Shown here piece after piece: positions 31,501 to 40,285 of a stretch of 64,000 nucleotides of DNA; the first letter of the stretch is position 1, and each line of letters begins with the position of its first letter. The stretch is from assembly GCA_905221605.1 (NCBI GenBank), contig CAJNDS010000007.1, forward strand, positions 64,501-128,500, written 5' to 3'. A model generated the notes under the pieces. It was not told the DNA's origin. It ran no database searches and saw only the letters and a program-made list of their open reading frames with translations. The stretch comes from Symbiodinium natans (Eukaryota > Sar > Dinophyceae > Suessiales > Symbiodiniaceae). The translations under genes and the position numbers were made by a program.

Positions 31501-33595
31501 GGACAAATTGGCGGAAGAGCCTGATGCACCGGTGATTGAGTACGTGCCCAGTCTGGTGGTGTTTACCCGGAAGCAAGGGACAGGGAGGCGACGTGCCCGT
31601 ATCTGTGCATGTGGCAATTTTATTTCGTCAACGGCAGCTACAGAGTACGAAGGGCCGAGGTCCCTCAGTCGTCACTCGCTGTACGCTCCTGGTTTAGATT
31701 CAACTACATTCAGGTGTCAAGTGAGGCACGCGGCATATATGGTGTGCATCATCGCTGGCTTAGACATTTCCAAAGCTTTTCTGACGGCGCCGATGAATAG
31801 GGCGCAAAGAGAAGGGCGTCTGGTGGTGGTGCAGCCCCCAAGGGCGGCAGTGAAATTGGGTCTTTGCACAAAGGAGGAGCGGTGGATTGTGAGGAAGGCC
31901 TTGTACGGTTTGGCCGAAAGTCCTGCAGCATGGGTGGAGTGGCGAGATCAGCGTCTTCAAGGTATGTCTTGGGTGTCAAAGGATGGACAAGCAATGAGCT
32001 TTCAGAGGTCCAATGCAGACCCAAGTCTGTTCCTTATTATGGCACAAGAGAAGCCCGAAGGTGCAAGCAAGTTGGTAGGGACAATGGGTCTTTACGTGGA
32101 TGATTTTTTGATGGCTGGGACTATGACAGTGCTCCGGGAGGCCTTGGAACAGATCAGGAAGGAGTGGAAAACTTCTGAACCCGAGTTCTGTGGTCCAGGC
32201 TGCGGTGATGGATTCCTGAAGTTTTTGGGTGTCCAAATCTGGTATCGAAACGGCAGCTTCTTTCTCAACCAGGAGGACTTCGTGAGAGATCTGCTGAACC
32301 GAAGAGGGTATCAGATTGATGAAACTGGAAAAGGTAGTAACCTGCCAATGGTGAAAGAAACGCCAGGTGAAGAAGAGGAGGTGGATATTCCTTCCTTGCG
32401 AGCGGCTCAAGGGGCCGTAGGAGAGTTCCTCTGGGTGGCAATCAAAACTCGACCTGATTTGGCTTTCTGCACAAGCCAGTTGTCTTTGTGGACATCCCGA
32501 AGGCCGCGATTTGTGGTTAAAAAGGCTGAGGAGGTATTTCGATACCTTGCTGCAACTCCAACGTTAGGCCTAACGTTCGGAGCAATCGCAACATGCGAAA
32601 AAGAAAGAAATGAGGTGTTGCGTTATGGGCGAGGCGTCAAGGTGGTAGAGTCCTACGCAGATGCTAGCTTTGGAGCAGGTGAAAACGAAAAGAGCCACGC
32701 AGGAGCGGTGGTGGTTTGGGGTGATTGTCCAGTGATGTGGGCAACGCAGAGACAATCAACGGTGGCTTTGAGTACTGCTGAAGCTGAGTTGCATGCGTCT
32801 ATAGAGGGAGCAACGATGATTCAGTCGTGTACCCCTATAATTGCCGCTCTGGTTGGAACGGGTGAAGAATCGCTGCAAAAGGTGCTGTATACAGATTCGG
32901 TTTCGGCCTGCTCAATCATTCAATATCCTGCTGGAAGCTGGAGGACAAGACACCTGAGAATTCGAGCAGCCGGTGTCAGGTCTCTGGTAGACCGTGGTTA
33001 CATGGTGATAGCGCACCTTCGTGGTGAGTATATGATTGCTGACCTGTTGACAAAATTGATGAGTGGACAGGTTTATGCAAAGCAAAAGGCGCTTTGGGGT
33101 CTCCAAATGTTGGTGCAAGGAACTGACTTGAAAAGGGCCTCTCTTGCAATGGCGGTCATGATGGTGGCTGCATCTCTGCAAGGGATGGCAACTGGTGGGG
33201 AAGAAGCGTCGATTGCTGGATTCTTTTGCTCCGAAGAAGGGGTGTGCAGGGTCGCCAACACATCTGCGGTGATGGTTCTGGCTCAAGGTATTGAAATGGT
33301 TACCAGCAATGCAGACCTTGTTGCATATTTGGTGGCAGCGATTATACTCTGGGAATTGGCCTGGTGCCTCTTTCGGCGGCTGTATAGATGGCTGTGGGTC
33401 AAGAAAGTGGTGGTTATTCCCGCGAGTGCCACTTTGTATACAACGGTGGGTGGAAACTGTACGCACGCAAGCAGTGACTGTGATGTTCTGCGATATTCAC
33501 AGCCCAGGGCTAAGACGCTTTGCAAGCATTGCCTCAAGGATGGCTGGGTGGTGAATGCTGAGTTCCTTGGTGAGGAACGGGCCGCTGGAACGTAG
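28592..33595 (+). CDS. Copia integrase-dioxygenase-like-RT-RNase H part of polyprotein
   Basis: Same frame as the upstream gag part; the first internal TTG is at 28616, so expression probably depends on reading through the TAA. Integrase: HHCC motif (HCLRGHIPFRRDCQIC, about 28917), then DDE residues in LDLAGPY (about 29037), HSDRAGEF (about 29481) and NGRAEA (about 29584). A region absent from ordinary copia (about 30490-30980) has the marks of a 2-oxoglutarate/Fe(II) oxygenase: LHRDSHN, GDYKDGQLWVE, LHGPMPWKGNRVSLTGYTP. RT: GLDISKAFLTAP (about 31757), YVDDFLMAG (about 32093). RNase H: YADASFG, STAEAEL, YTDSVSA. The C-terminal ~190 residues carry two hydrophobic segments and a final C-x-H...C...CKHC zinc-like motif. 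Confidence 0.9.
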   Translation, partial: AAHFDQGALGHALVKPTTFLVSDMELWESLEQVRVVVPWSATFASTLEERIGQSSIWARWAFGLVKRIRHRLAQWLHESDAEREAMMLKKEEREGTLRRLTAEERAFRDHCLRGHIPFRRDCQICVSAAGRERRHLRRKHGDAYTLSLDLAGPYKCSKDAHQQKPRHAVIGVYQFPMLDPNVGRPPEKEEDADEVEDQVADEGAGVGEWLGDAVANFEEEDSAPVEPAPVLEAEVLKIQASEKSWKELKDHLTQPVRMINFVTVEPIVDKQQTTVLSAVQRMMVRLQRHGYPVLRIHSDRAGEFVNARFRSFCETRLIYRTAGDPGVPQTNGRAEACVGLFKRGVRSLLKEARLGPAYWALAARHWSMLRWHKAERELGLNPKALLPFGAQIQVKRRPWELLGPDGTKKGRQWVDRTQPALLLGPCDDLPGGYWVEAQGTAKDPDELVLFPCTTIFSNIKEPPELELEGVVEEQESEPSPPEHRLKGKKPALRFADEEGPPLPPPRDPPVRRRLVAKSPASSLRGHVGSLRLLRKRGESPPLEIFEDDMQGLGELEENADVEDNVPGDEYWPTCCSPHEDAYLVCKSETAEDGAQLEKEEQKAKSMYERSMYDYVDCEELLEGIVYPKRVNRRGGINNWCTSTRALVLGHYTHGGVCGITKETHRRPWLCRYLASFVRHHNPEAKFSALQISCNAPVSLHRDSHNEKHCCNYVCGFGDYKDGQLWVEDEKALEEGAEVVEQYYGKKVLPGKLVDIHWNFMSFFPRKLHGPMPWKGNRVSLTGYTPVFMERLSYKDRCYLLQCKFPLPEPQAEEGGKRKWLKMTLKETSLDDIAEEGDYAVFEAHQWALEEHLSIRRLIAEQECCALDEFHGSANESNGEKGSETREWLVKAKKTEEQLSRFLVKAAQVQQVVQENTALEAAEEVEFLQTKTIPTQEAMQELEKWRESLSDEVKSLVKELEVVEPTTQEKLDKLAEEPDAPVIEYVPSLVVFTRKQGTGRRRARICACGNFISSTAATEYEGPRSLSRHSLYAPGLDSTTFRCQVRHAAYMVCIIAGLDISKAFLTAPMNRAQREGRLVVVQPPRAAVKLGLCTKEERWIVRKALYGLAESPAAWVEWRDQRLQGMSWVSKDGQAMSFQRSNADPSLFLIMAQEKPEGASKLVGTMGLYVDDFLMAGTMTVLREALEQIRKEWKTSEPEFCGPGCGDGFLKFLGVQIWYRNGSFFLNQEDFVRDLLNRRGYQIDETGKGSNLPMVKETPGEEEEVDIPSLRAAQGAVGEFLWVAIKTRPDLAFCTSQLSLWTSRRPRFVVKKAEEVFRYLAATPTLGLTFGAIATCEKERNEVLRYGRGVKVVESYADASFGAGENEKSHAGAVVVWGDCPVMWATQRQSTVALSTAEAELHASIEGATMIQSCTPIIAALVGTGEESLQKVLYTDSVSACSIIQYPAGSWRTRHLRIRAAGVRSLVDRGYMVIAHLRGEYMIADLLTKLMSGQVYAKQKALWGLQMLVQGTDLKRASLAMAVMMVAASLQGMATGGEEASIAGFFCSEEGVCRVANTSAVMVLAQGIEMVTSNADLVAYLVAAIILWELAWCLFRRLYRWLWVKKVVVIPASATLYTTVGGNCTHASSDCDVLRYSQPRAKTLCKHCLKDGWVVNAEFLGEERAAGT

Positions 33596-33775
33596 ACTTT
33601 TTCAAATGTGAGGTGAAGAAATCCTCAATGGTAAGGGATTCGGCCAATGAGCTGAAGGTTCGTCCTGGAAAGACGTTAAACCATAACATGCATTCCAAGC
33701 AGCTGGCTGCTGACAGCTTTTGGCCCAAAAGTCTGCACCTCCAGTTGTGTCCTAGGAAATCCTAGGACAGGGGGA
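33596..33775 (+). promoter_or_regulatory. 3' untranslated region and polypurine tract
   Basis: 180 bp of unique DNA after the pol stop. It ends in AGGACAGGGGGA (about 33764-33775) directly before the 3' LTR, the expected place and composition of the plus-strand primer. Confidence 0.75.
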
Positions 33776-33993
33776 GTGCGGAGCTGCAATTTGTATTGAA
33801 GAAAAGAGTTGGTGATGAAGAATAAAGGGTCAATGTACCCGCTACCATTTTGGCTCAAGATCGGGCCATGCGCCTAGAGAAGAAAGGGTGCTTGGTGTTT
33901 TGGGTTGGTTTGTTGTTGGTTGGTCCAGGGGATCAAGGGCTTCTGTTGGGGTTGACTGTTTTGTTCCCTGTCCTCCTTCGGTTGCCCCCCGTA
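33776..33993 (+). repeat. 3' LTR
   Basis: Appears identical to 24088-24305, including the spliced-leader-like segment (33839-33859). It is followed directly by TAGGGTTTAGGG repeat. Confidence 0.9.
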
Positions 33994-35101
33994 TAGGGTT
34001 TAGGGTTTAGGGTTTAGGGTTTAGGGTTTAGGGTTTAGGGTTTAGGGTTTAGGAATAGGGAGTACTTGGACCTTGAAGTACTTCCTATTTAGGTACTTTG
34101 GGACCCAAGTATATAATGCTGAGGTACATGGACCCTTAGGGTCTCTTGGCCCATGAAGACTGAACAGGGCGATCATAGCTTTGGACCGGAATGGTCTGAT
34201 GGTTCCAATTCTGGAGGCCCCCTAGACTCCGCCTAAACCCTAAATCCTCTAAACCCTAAACCCTCTAAACCCTAAACCCTAAACCCTAAACCCTATAAAT
34301 CCTAAACCCCACACCCCCAAAATCCGGAACTCTCAACAGGACTTTGCCGAAGTCTTGGACCGCACGCGACGTGAGCAGATGCCCGGCGAAAGGTTTTAAG
34401 GTTTTTTGAGCCTTCTGGCGGGGGTGTTAGCATTCTTGGGTCTAGGGCTTTGGAGTTTTTTTTTTGGGTAGGGTTTTAGCATTCTTGGGTCTAGGGCTTT
34501 AGAGTTGTTTTTTTTGTTTTGTGGTGGGGGCTTTAGGGTGTTAGGGTTTTAGGGTTTTGGGGTTTTAGGCTCCATGGCAAGGCTGTTAGCGGTGTAATTA
34601 GGGCTTCTGGGGCAGACTTCTGGCTCCTTCTGCCTGGGCTTGGGTTTAGGGCTTAGGGCTTAGGGTTTAAGGTTTAGGGTTTAGGGTTTAGGGTTTAGGG
34701 TGTGGGGCTGTTTAAACCCCACGCCGTTGGCAGGTAAGACCTGGGTCTGTGAGGATCGACTCTGTCGGCACATGCGCCCTCAACCCTCAACCCTAAACCC
34801 CAAACCTTCTACCCTATAAGCCCTAAACCAACCCCAAACCCGAAATAATACGCAGAGGCACCCCAAAACCGCGCAAGTGCCAGGAAGTCATTTGATGCGC
34901 AGCCGCCCTACCAGCAGCCTGGATTGGTTTAGGGCGTAGCGTCCAAGGATCTGGGGGGTTCAGAAGGATTAGGGTTTAGGGTTTAGGGTTTAGGGTTTAG
35001 GGTTTACGGTTTAGGGTTTAGGGTTTAGGGTTTGGGCTTCAGATCTAAGGTTGGAAACCATGGTTCCTTAGCAAGTAATTGGTCCCTTACCCTTGTTTTA
35101 A
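33994..35101. repeat. TTTAGGG arrays and unique DNA
   Basis: The array at 33994-34052 is the right half of the array split by the retrotransposon. 34058-34150 has GTACTT/AAGTAC inverted motifs. 34337-34399 is an exon-like piece (QDFAEVLDRTRREQMPGERF then TAA). Further tracts lie at about 34270-34300, 34640-34705 and 34973-35035. No complete gene. Confidence 0.6.
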
Positions 35102-35238
35102 GGGGATCCGAAGTATGGGCCCTTGCTGTGTATAGTGCATATATTTAGTTTCAAGGGTTAGGGTTTAGGGTTTAGGGTTTAGGGTTTAGGGTTTAGGGGC
35201 AAGGGACCCCAATTCAGGGCCTAAACTTTCGGATCCCC
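35102..35238. mobile_element. MITE family C copy split by TTTAGGG array with 6-bp direct repeat
   Basis: The left end GGGGATCCGAAGTATGGGCC and right end ACTTTCGGATCCCC match family C (clean copy 45380-45466). A 42-bp TTTAGGG array (35158-35199) lies inside, bracketed by CAAGGG at 35152-35157 and 35200-35205. The clean copy has no array in its interior. Confidence 0.6.
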
Positions 35239-35658
35239 GATTAGAGCTTTCCTTTTCGTTGGTTATTGAGAACCCGGAAACCCTTCCTGAACCCGAAACC
35301 CTCCGTATGCCCGGTATCTAGGATCATGGCCTACTGTTCCGGTTGGGTTGTGAGCTCCGGGTTAACCCTAAACCCTACATCCTAAACCTTAAACCATAAA
35401 CCCTGAGCCCCGACATGTGGAGGGAGGGAGGGTTGTGCTTTTGGAGGCCCTTTCGGTAGCTTCAGCCTCAACTTGGGAGGATTTTACAGACCCCGACATT
35501 GGATTTGGTCTACAGCACGATGCAAAAACGGGACCTGTTTCCAGGCTTCATGAAGTCACCCTAAACCCTAAACCCTAAACCCTAAACCCTAAACCCTAAA
35601 CCCTAAACCCTAACCCCTAAACCCTAAACCCTCAACCCTAAACCCTAAACCCTAAACC
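35239..35658. repeat. Unique spacer and CCCTAAA array
   Basis: Unique DNA to about 35560, then about 14 CCCTAAA units to 35658. No gene. Confidence 0.7.
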
Positions 35659-35878
35659 CTGGCACTCCAGCAGTCCCTGCACGTAATTGGAAGGTACGCA
35701 TCCTACACCGCTCGCATCGCGCGCCTCGGGCTGCATACCTCAGGAGTTCCGCGGGTTTAGGGTTTCGGGTTTAGGGTTTGGGGCAGCCTAGGGTTTAGGG
35801 TTTAGGGTTTAGGGTTTAGGGTTTAGGGTTTAGGGTTTAGGGCTTAGGGCTTAGGGCTTAGGGCTTAGGGTTTAGCAC
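35659..35878 (+). other. Exon-like island between two arrays
   Basis: 35659-35751 reads LALQQSLHVIGRYASYTARI and continues ARLGLHTSGVP in one frame. It lies between a CCCTAAA array on the left and a TTTAGGG/CTTAGGG array (35757-35878) on the right. GGAAG|GTACG and CCTCAG|GAG are possible junctions. Unassigned. Confidence 0.4.
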
Positions 35879-36143
35879 CTGCATGTCGTTTTCCCTGAAG
35901 CCCAAGCTTATGTTCGGTCTGGATGTTGACTTCTCAACGTCTCGAACGTACCTTAAGGTTTTTTTCCAAGGCTAGAACCCAGTGTAGGCCCTTATTGGGT
36001 ACGTCTGGCTTCCATGGTGACCCCACGCAGTTCCGACGGTTCAGTTGTCCTGCAGCATATAGACCAGACATGATTAGCTTTGCATCCCTGCAGAGTGGTG
36101 CTGGACTGCTGGGCAGGTGGCAAAATAAACGCCCTATACGTCC

Positions 36144-36168
36144 TAGCCCTAAACCGTTTTGGCTCAAG
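36144..36168 (+). promoter_or_regulatory. Spliced-leader remnant
   Basis: TAGCC, then one extra CTAAACC heptamer, then GTTTTGGCTCAAG. Without the heptamer this would match the spliced-leader 3' part TAGCCATTTTGGCTCAAG with one change (A to G). It ends 49 bp before the ATG of the ubiquitin-like gene. Confidence 0.6.
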
Positions 36169-36217
36169 GGTTCTGAATCTGCCATCTGTATAGGTTTGGG
36201 GACGAAGCTGCTGGCAG

Positions 36218-36652
36218 ATGAGCTTCATGGATACATCTTCGCCGCAGGATCCAGCGCTTGCAAAGGATGACGCCGACGGCGCGGCATCAGCCGACACATC
36301 ACCGGCTTCCGGTTCTGCCGATTCCATCACCGTCCACTTGCTCCATGCATCTGGTCGTTCCATCCCTCTTCCAGTGCAAATCTCGAATACGATTCGTGAT
36401 GTGAAGCACCAGATCCGGAAGACCTATGAGCATGAAGACGCCCCGCCTGGCTACTCTGATGGCTCTGTCCTGAGGCTCATTCTCAGCTCGGTGGAACTTG
36501 AAGACGCACGAACCATGGCTGATCATGGCATCAAAGACGGGGAGACACTGACCATCGTCGTGCAGCCACCGATGCCGCCCCAAAAAACAAAGTCAAGGTT
36601 GGGGGGATCTCTCGGATTGACTCGGCGGCTCAACCAGCATCGTGAACAGTGA
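36218..36652 (+). CDS. Ubiquitin-like domain protein
   Basis: 144 residues, intact, no intron. Residues about 37-118 follow the ubiquitin fold pattern: a first strand SITVHLLHASGRSIPLPVQI, then NTIRDVKHQIRK (helix), a PPGYSDGSVLRLIL strand and LEDARTMADHGIKDGETLTI, comparable to ubiquitin's [20 protein letters not shown]. No C-terminal Gly-Gly follows the fold (tail KSRLGGSLGLTRRLNQHREQ), so it is a ubiquitin-like domain protein rather than a conjugated modifier. The N-terminal 36 residues are acidic and Ser/Ala-rich. The ATG at 36218 is used; a second ATG at 36227 is possible. The spliced-leader remnant upstream and flanking repeats indicate a retrocopy that keeps an open frame. Confidence 0.8.
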   Translation: MSFMDTSSPQDPALAKDDADGAASADTSPASGSADSITVHLLHASGRSIPLPVQISNTIRDVKHQIRKTYEHEDAPPGYSDGSVLRLILSSVELEDARTMADHGIKDGETLTIVVQPPMPPQKTKSRLGGSLGLTRRLNQHREQ

Positions 36653-37355
36653 GCGATGGCTTAAACCCTCAGCTTACTCCAGCCCCGAGTAGGGCAGTTT
36701 CCAGTTGAGCTTAGGTTGGTTCTGAGTCGGAGCTCTCTGCTTTCCATTGCCGGGCTTTCAAGCCCCAACTAGCCCTAGACCAAGAACCCCCTCTGAGAGC
36801 TTGGGCTTTTGGCTGGCCCAAAGTCGAGAAACATTGAGCCTCAATGGGCAAGGGGCTGCTCTGTACAGTTGAGCAGCGTGCCGGTGAGCACTTGCCCCTG
36901 GGCTCCGATGAAAAGAAAGAGCGAGAAACAATGTGTCCAGCGTGTTCAGTCGTCCCGAACTGCTACCCTCCAGTGTGGCGGCAAAATAAACCCTAAACCC
37001 TAAACCCTAAAACCCTAAACCCGTAGTCTTCTCGCGGGTTGCAAGAGCCCTAGAGCCCTCAAAGGAGCCCCCCCCCTTGACTGTAAACCTAAATCCTAGG
37101 ACTTGGAACCCAACTAAGGGCCCTTAGAACCCTGCCTTTTCATAACCAGGGGGTTTAGGGTTTAGGGGTTAGGAATAAGGGCGAGGACCCAGACTAGCCG
37201 TTATTCCTTTTTTGGGGTGGGCTTGGGGCTGGTCCCTTATGAGCCCCTTTCTCCTTTAACTTGGCTTAATGGCTGGACGCTGTCGCCGGTTGTGGCGGCC
37301 CGTGGCCAAACCTCAGTCCTGCAATCTGCCATGTTTGAGGTTGAAGTTTATAAGG
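36653..37355. other. Retrogene 3' region and spacer
   Basis: 36653-36979 is unique DNA, probably the retrogene 3' UTR. After it come short CCCTAAA repeats (36991-37020) and a degenerate family B fragment at about 37183-37260 (GAGGACCCAGACTAGCC, CCCTTATGAGCCCC). Confidence 0.5.
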
Positions 37356-37497
37356 TTTAGGGTTTAGGGTTTAGGGTTTAGGGTTTAGGGCTTGCACTGG
37401 TTAAACCTCGATGTTTCCTATAGCGCCCTTGGGCTCCCTCTCCGGCCTAAGAGTGTTTTATCTGGGCTTAGGATTTTGAGGTGCGAGATTCAGCGTT

Positions 37498-37569
37498 GCA
37501 ACTGGATACTATTTTTTAGACATGTCTAAAACATTTTTTTGACATGTCTAACACCTAGTATCCAGTTGC
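37498..37569. mobile_element. 72-bp palindromic element
   Basis: A perfect 14-bp inverted repeat (GCAACTGGATACTA / TAGTATCCAGTTGC) surrounds AT-rich DNA that itself contains the 14-bp palindrome TTAGACATGTCTAA and a second GACATGTC. The two arms match over most of their 36 bp, so the unit can fold as one long hairpin. A miniature transposon or cruciform-forming site fits best. Confidence 0.7.
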
Positions 37570-38280
37570 TTCAGGACTCATTATCCGGACTACTCCATCG
37601 AGTTTCTCCGGAAGCAAACTGACAAGGTTTCGTCCGGTGGGGGTGGGGGGTGGGGGTGGGGGTGGGGGTGCCCTCAACCCTTAAACCCTAAACCCTCCTT
37701 GGCCATTTTGGCTAAGGTACTATACATCCGTACCAAAACCCACCACGAACAGAAACCCTAACCCCCCCCAAACCCTACAACTATGAATAGCTCCTAAACC
37801 CTAAACAAACCCTAAACCCCAAACAAACCCGAGATCATAAACAAACCATGAACCTTGAATAAACACTACACTTGCCGCAGGAGTCTATGGGAGGCTGGGA
37901 TATGGTTCTATGACTTTTCCATAAGGGCCTATCGGGATGCCCGATAGGCACCTGTAGTTTCGCTAGACCCCTATTTCTGGCGGGTAGGGGGTCTATCTGA
38001 GACGGGATAGGGGCCTGTCCGGAATGGGGGGCCTATCATAGGTCGGCATAGACCCTATCGATAGGGGTCTATGGGATGTGTCCTATGGCTGGTCAGGATA
38101 GTAGGTGTGCGAATAGCGGCCTATCCACAAGAGCATATATAGGGGTCTATCGACGCCTCTGATATACCCTATAATCCCGAACCGTCCGGGGGAGAGAGCG
38201 TGAGGCTTCAGCGGGCGCAGCGCGCGCCTTTGGCGCCAGACTCCGTGGGCGGACGCCCTTCTACGGCCAGGCACAAGATT
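37570..38280. other. G-rich tract, spliced-leader remnant and hairpin cluster
   Basis: 37636-37671 is a GGGGGT repeat with G-quadruplex potential. 37702-37716 is GCCATTTTGGCTAAG, a spliced-leader-like remnant lacking one C, with no open frame after it. 37920-38165 is dense in CCTATCG/CGATAGG motifs, with a perfect 10-bp stem at 37927-37949 (GCCTATCGGG, loop ATG, CCCGATAGGC) and a near-palindrome at 38050-38070 (GACCCTATCGATAGGGGTC). Not coding. Confidence 0.6.
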
Positions 38281-39485
38281 GGCGGAGCTTTTGGTGTTTA
38301 GGGTTTTGGGGTTCTAGGGGGTTTTTAGGTTGCAGGGTTTTCTGCGTTCAGGGTTTAAGGTTTAAGGGGCTCGGAGTTTGGGGTTTCTGGGGATTTCTGT
38401 GGTTTCTAGGTCCCAAGCTTCCCGGGCTTTTGGGTTTCTAGGCTTTTTTGGTGTGTCTCGGGTTGCCAGGGCACAGGGCTTAGGAATCTAGGCTTTCTAG
38501 GAAACCCTAAAACCCCAGAAGCCCTCTGTCTAGGATTAAGGAATAGGCTCTTGCTTTAATTCTTTGTGGTGCATAGAGTTTATGCTCGTTGGGATTTAGG
38601 GTTTACATAGACATTCGATGGTTCAGGGCGTAATGGGGTTAAGGGAACCGATTGCTTCTTGGGCTCTTCATAGTCGGAAGGTGCGACCGCAAAGGTTTGC
38701 AGTTTTTCCTAGGGTCTAAGGAAATTTTGGGTTTAGGGTTTAAAGGTTTCTGTTGACGTTCAATGACAAGCAAAGTTCCTAGACATTCTCGAACAGCAGC
38801 AAGAATCGAACGATTGCTGTTGTTTGGCTCGATTTAGGGTTTAGGGTTTAGGATGTAGGTAGCATCTTGCATAGCAATCACATTATATTACTAGCCATCA
38901 GAAGGCGACCAACCTACTTCACGAAGTCTAGCTTTCCGAGCATTGCCTTGCAGAACCACTGTACAGCTTGTGACTGGCTATTTAGCTATGCCACATGTGA
39001 TGCTCGAAAACGCGGTTGCGCCTGCAGAACAATGCGTTAAGCCACAAAGCATCGAGCGTTTGATGTACCCCAGTTGAGGTCTATGGTGCAGGTTGACCCT
39101 ATGGATTTTGGTAAAGACATCAACCTATCCACATGCTTACGGTATGTCTACGTAGACAGGCCGTCTTCCTTAACTCCAAACCTGACACCCTAAAAGCCCC
39201 AAAAGCTCTAAACTCTAAACACAAAAACGCGAAACCCTAAAAACCCTAAAAGCCCTAAAAAGCCTAAAAACCCTAAAAATCCTAAAAGCCCTAAAACCCC
39301 CAAAACCCTACAAACACTAAACACCCAAAAAGCCCGTAAAACCTTAAAAATCCTAGAAAACCGTCAAAACCCTAAAACCCTAAAAACCCTAAAAACCCTA
39401 AAAGCCCAAAGCCCTATACAGACCCTAAACCCTAAACCCTCTAAGCCCATAACCCAAGAGAATTGAGAGGGGGTTTCCTAAACCT
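38281..39485. other. Unique DNA and AAACCCT/AAAGCCC-type repeat, no gene
   Basis: T-rich unique DNA to about 39170, then irregular CCCTAAAA/AAGCCC repeats to about 39440. No protein-like frame was found. Confidence 0.6.
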
Positions 39486-39735
39486 AGGATGCCCAGTAGT
39501 ACCCTTATTCCCTGTTTGGGGGGCTTAGGCTCCCTTGTAAACCCCCTTTAAGCAAAAAAAAGGGCACCCTTTTTTAAGCCTAACTTACTGGGCAGCCCCC
39601 TAAACCCTAAACCCTAAACCCTAAACCCTAAACCCTAAACCCTAAACCCTAAACCCTAAACCCTAAACCCTAAACCCTAAACCCTAAACCCTAAACCCTA
39701 AACCCTAAACCCTAAACCCTAAACCCTAAACCCTC
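39486..39735. mobile_element. B-like inverted-repeat element followed by CCCTAAA array
   Basis: 39486-39594 has inverted ends (TGCCCAGTAGT / CTTACTGGGCA) and shares CCCTTATTCCC, CCCTTTAAGCAAAAAA and GGGCACCCTTTTTT with 6617-6725. About 19 CCCTAAA units (39599-39735) follow. Confidence 0.6.
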
Positions 39736-39751
39736 AACCCAGCCTAGAAAC

Positions 39752-39838
39752 CCGTGGCAGGCCCTGCTGCAGGGAAACCTGGCGCCCGCCGACGCGGCGG
39801 AGATCCAGCGGGTGCTCAACACCATGCCCTTTGAGTAG
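39752..39838 (+). other. Exon-like island with stop codon
   Basis: After GTGGCAG|G, the frame reads PWQALLQGNLAPADAAEIQR and continues VLNTMPFE then TAG. Protein-like, suited to a terminal exon. It is followed by a TTTAGGG array (39866-39908). No family assigned. Confidence 0.45.
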
Positions 39839-40104
39839 CTTTGCTCTGTTGAGGCTTCGTTTGGGGTTTAGGGTTTAGGGTTTAGGGTTTAGGGTTTAGG
39901 GTTTAGGCTTTAGGGTGTCCATTGGTTTTTTGTTTTTAAACGGTGCGGCTCAGGCCTCCTTTTTGTTTAAAGGTGTGGCTCGTACCCCCCCCCCGCCCCC
40001 CCGCCCCACCCCCCTCGGTCCCCTTGCCCCGTGGTCCTCTGCATGGTCCCCTTGGTCCTGTGGGCCCGTGGCGTTTTTTTTTTGTTTTAAGGTGTGGCTT
40101 GGCC

Positions 40105-40285
40105 TTCGTTGCGGCCCGGGTCCCCTGGTCCTCTGGTCCTCTGGTCCTCTGGTCCTCTGATCGCGTGGTGCTCTGGTCCTCTGGTCCTCTGGTCCTCTGG
40201 TCCTCTGGTCCTCTGGTCCTCTGGTCCTCTGGTCTTGCGGTCCTCTGCCCGTGGTCCTCTGGTTCCTGGTCCCGTGGTCCCGTCC
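40105..40285. repeat. CTCTGGTCCT minisatellite
   Basis: About 15 near-perfect 10-bp units of GGTCCTCTGGTCCTCTG type with variants (GATCGCGTGG, CTTGCGG). Strongly strand-asymmetric (pyrimidine/G), so long open frames arise on both strands but carry no information. Confidence 0.9.

Larger units (their letters stand above)
24088..33993 (+). mobile_element. Complete young Ty1/copia LTR retrotransposon
   Basis: The order LTR - primer site - gag - protease - integrase - reverse transcriptase - RNase H - LTR, with integrase before RT, identifies Ty1/copia. The two 218-bp LTRs look identical by eye, so insertion was recent. The element sits in TTTAGGG repeat (TTTAGGGTTTGGG before it, TAGGGTTTAGGG after it). 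The flanking 5-mers TGGGG and TAGGG could be a target duplication with one change, but the repeat background makes this uncertain. At 9.9 kb it is long for the family because of added domains. One in-frame TAA (28589-28591) is the only interruption. Confidence 0.93.
36119..36991 (+). mobile_element. Processed retrogene insertion (12-bp flanking repeats)
   Basis: GGCAAAATAAAC occurs at 36119-36130 and 36980-36991, bracketing an intronless ubiquitin-like gene. A spliced-leader remnant (TTTTGGCTCAAG, 36157-36168) lies upstream of its ATG. Together these fit reverse transcription of a trans-spliced mRNA and insertion with target duplication. Between repeat and remnant are 26 bp containing TAGCC and CTAAACC. 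There is no clear poly(A) tail. Confidence 0.6.

Noticed and set aside
35923-36270. 115-codon frame before the ubiquitin-like gene
   Set aside because: Crosses the retrogene border and the leader remnant; no protein-like pattern.
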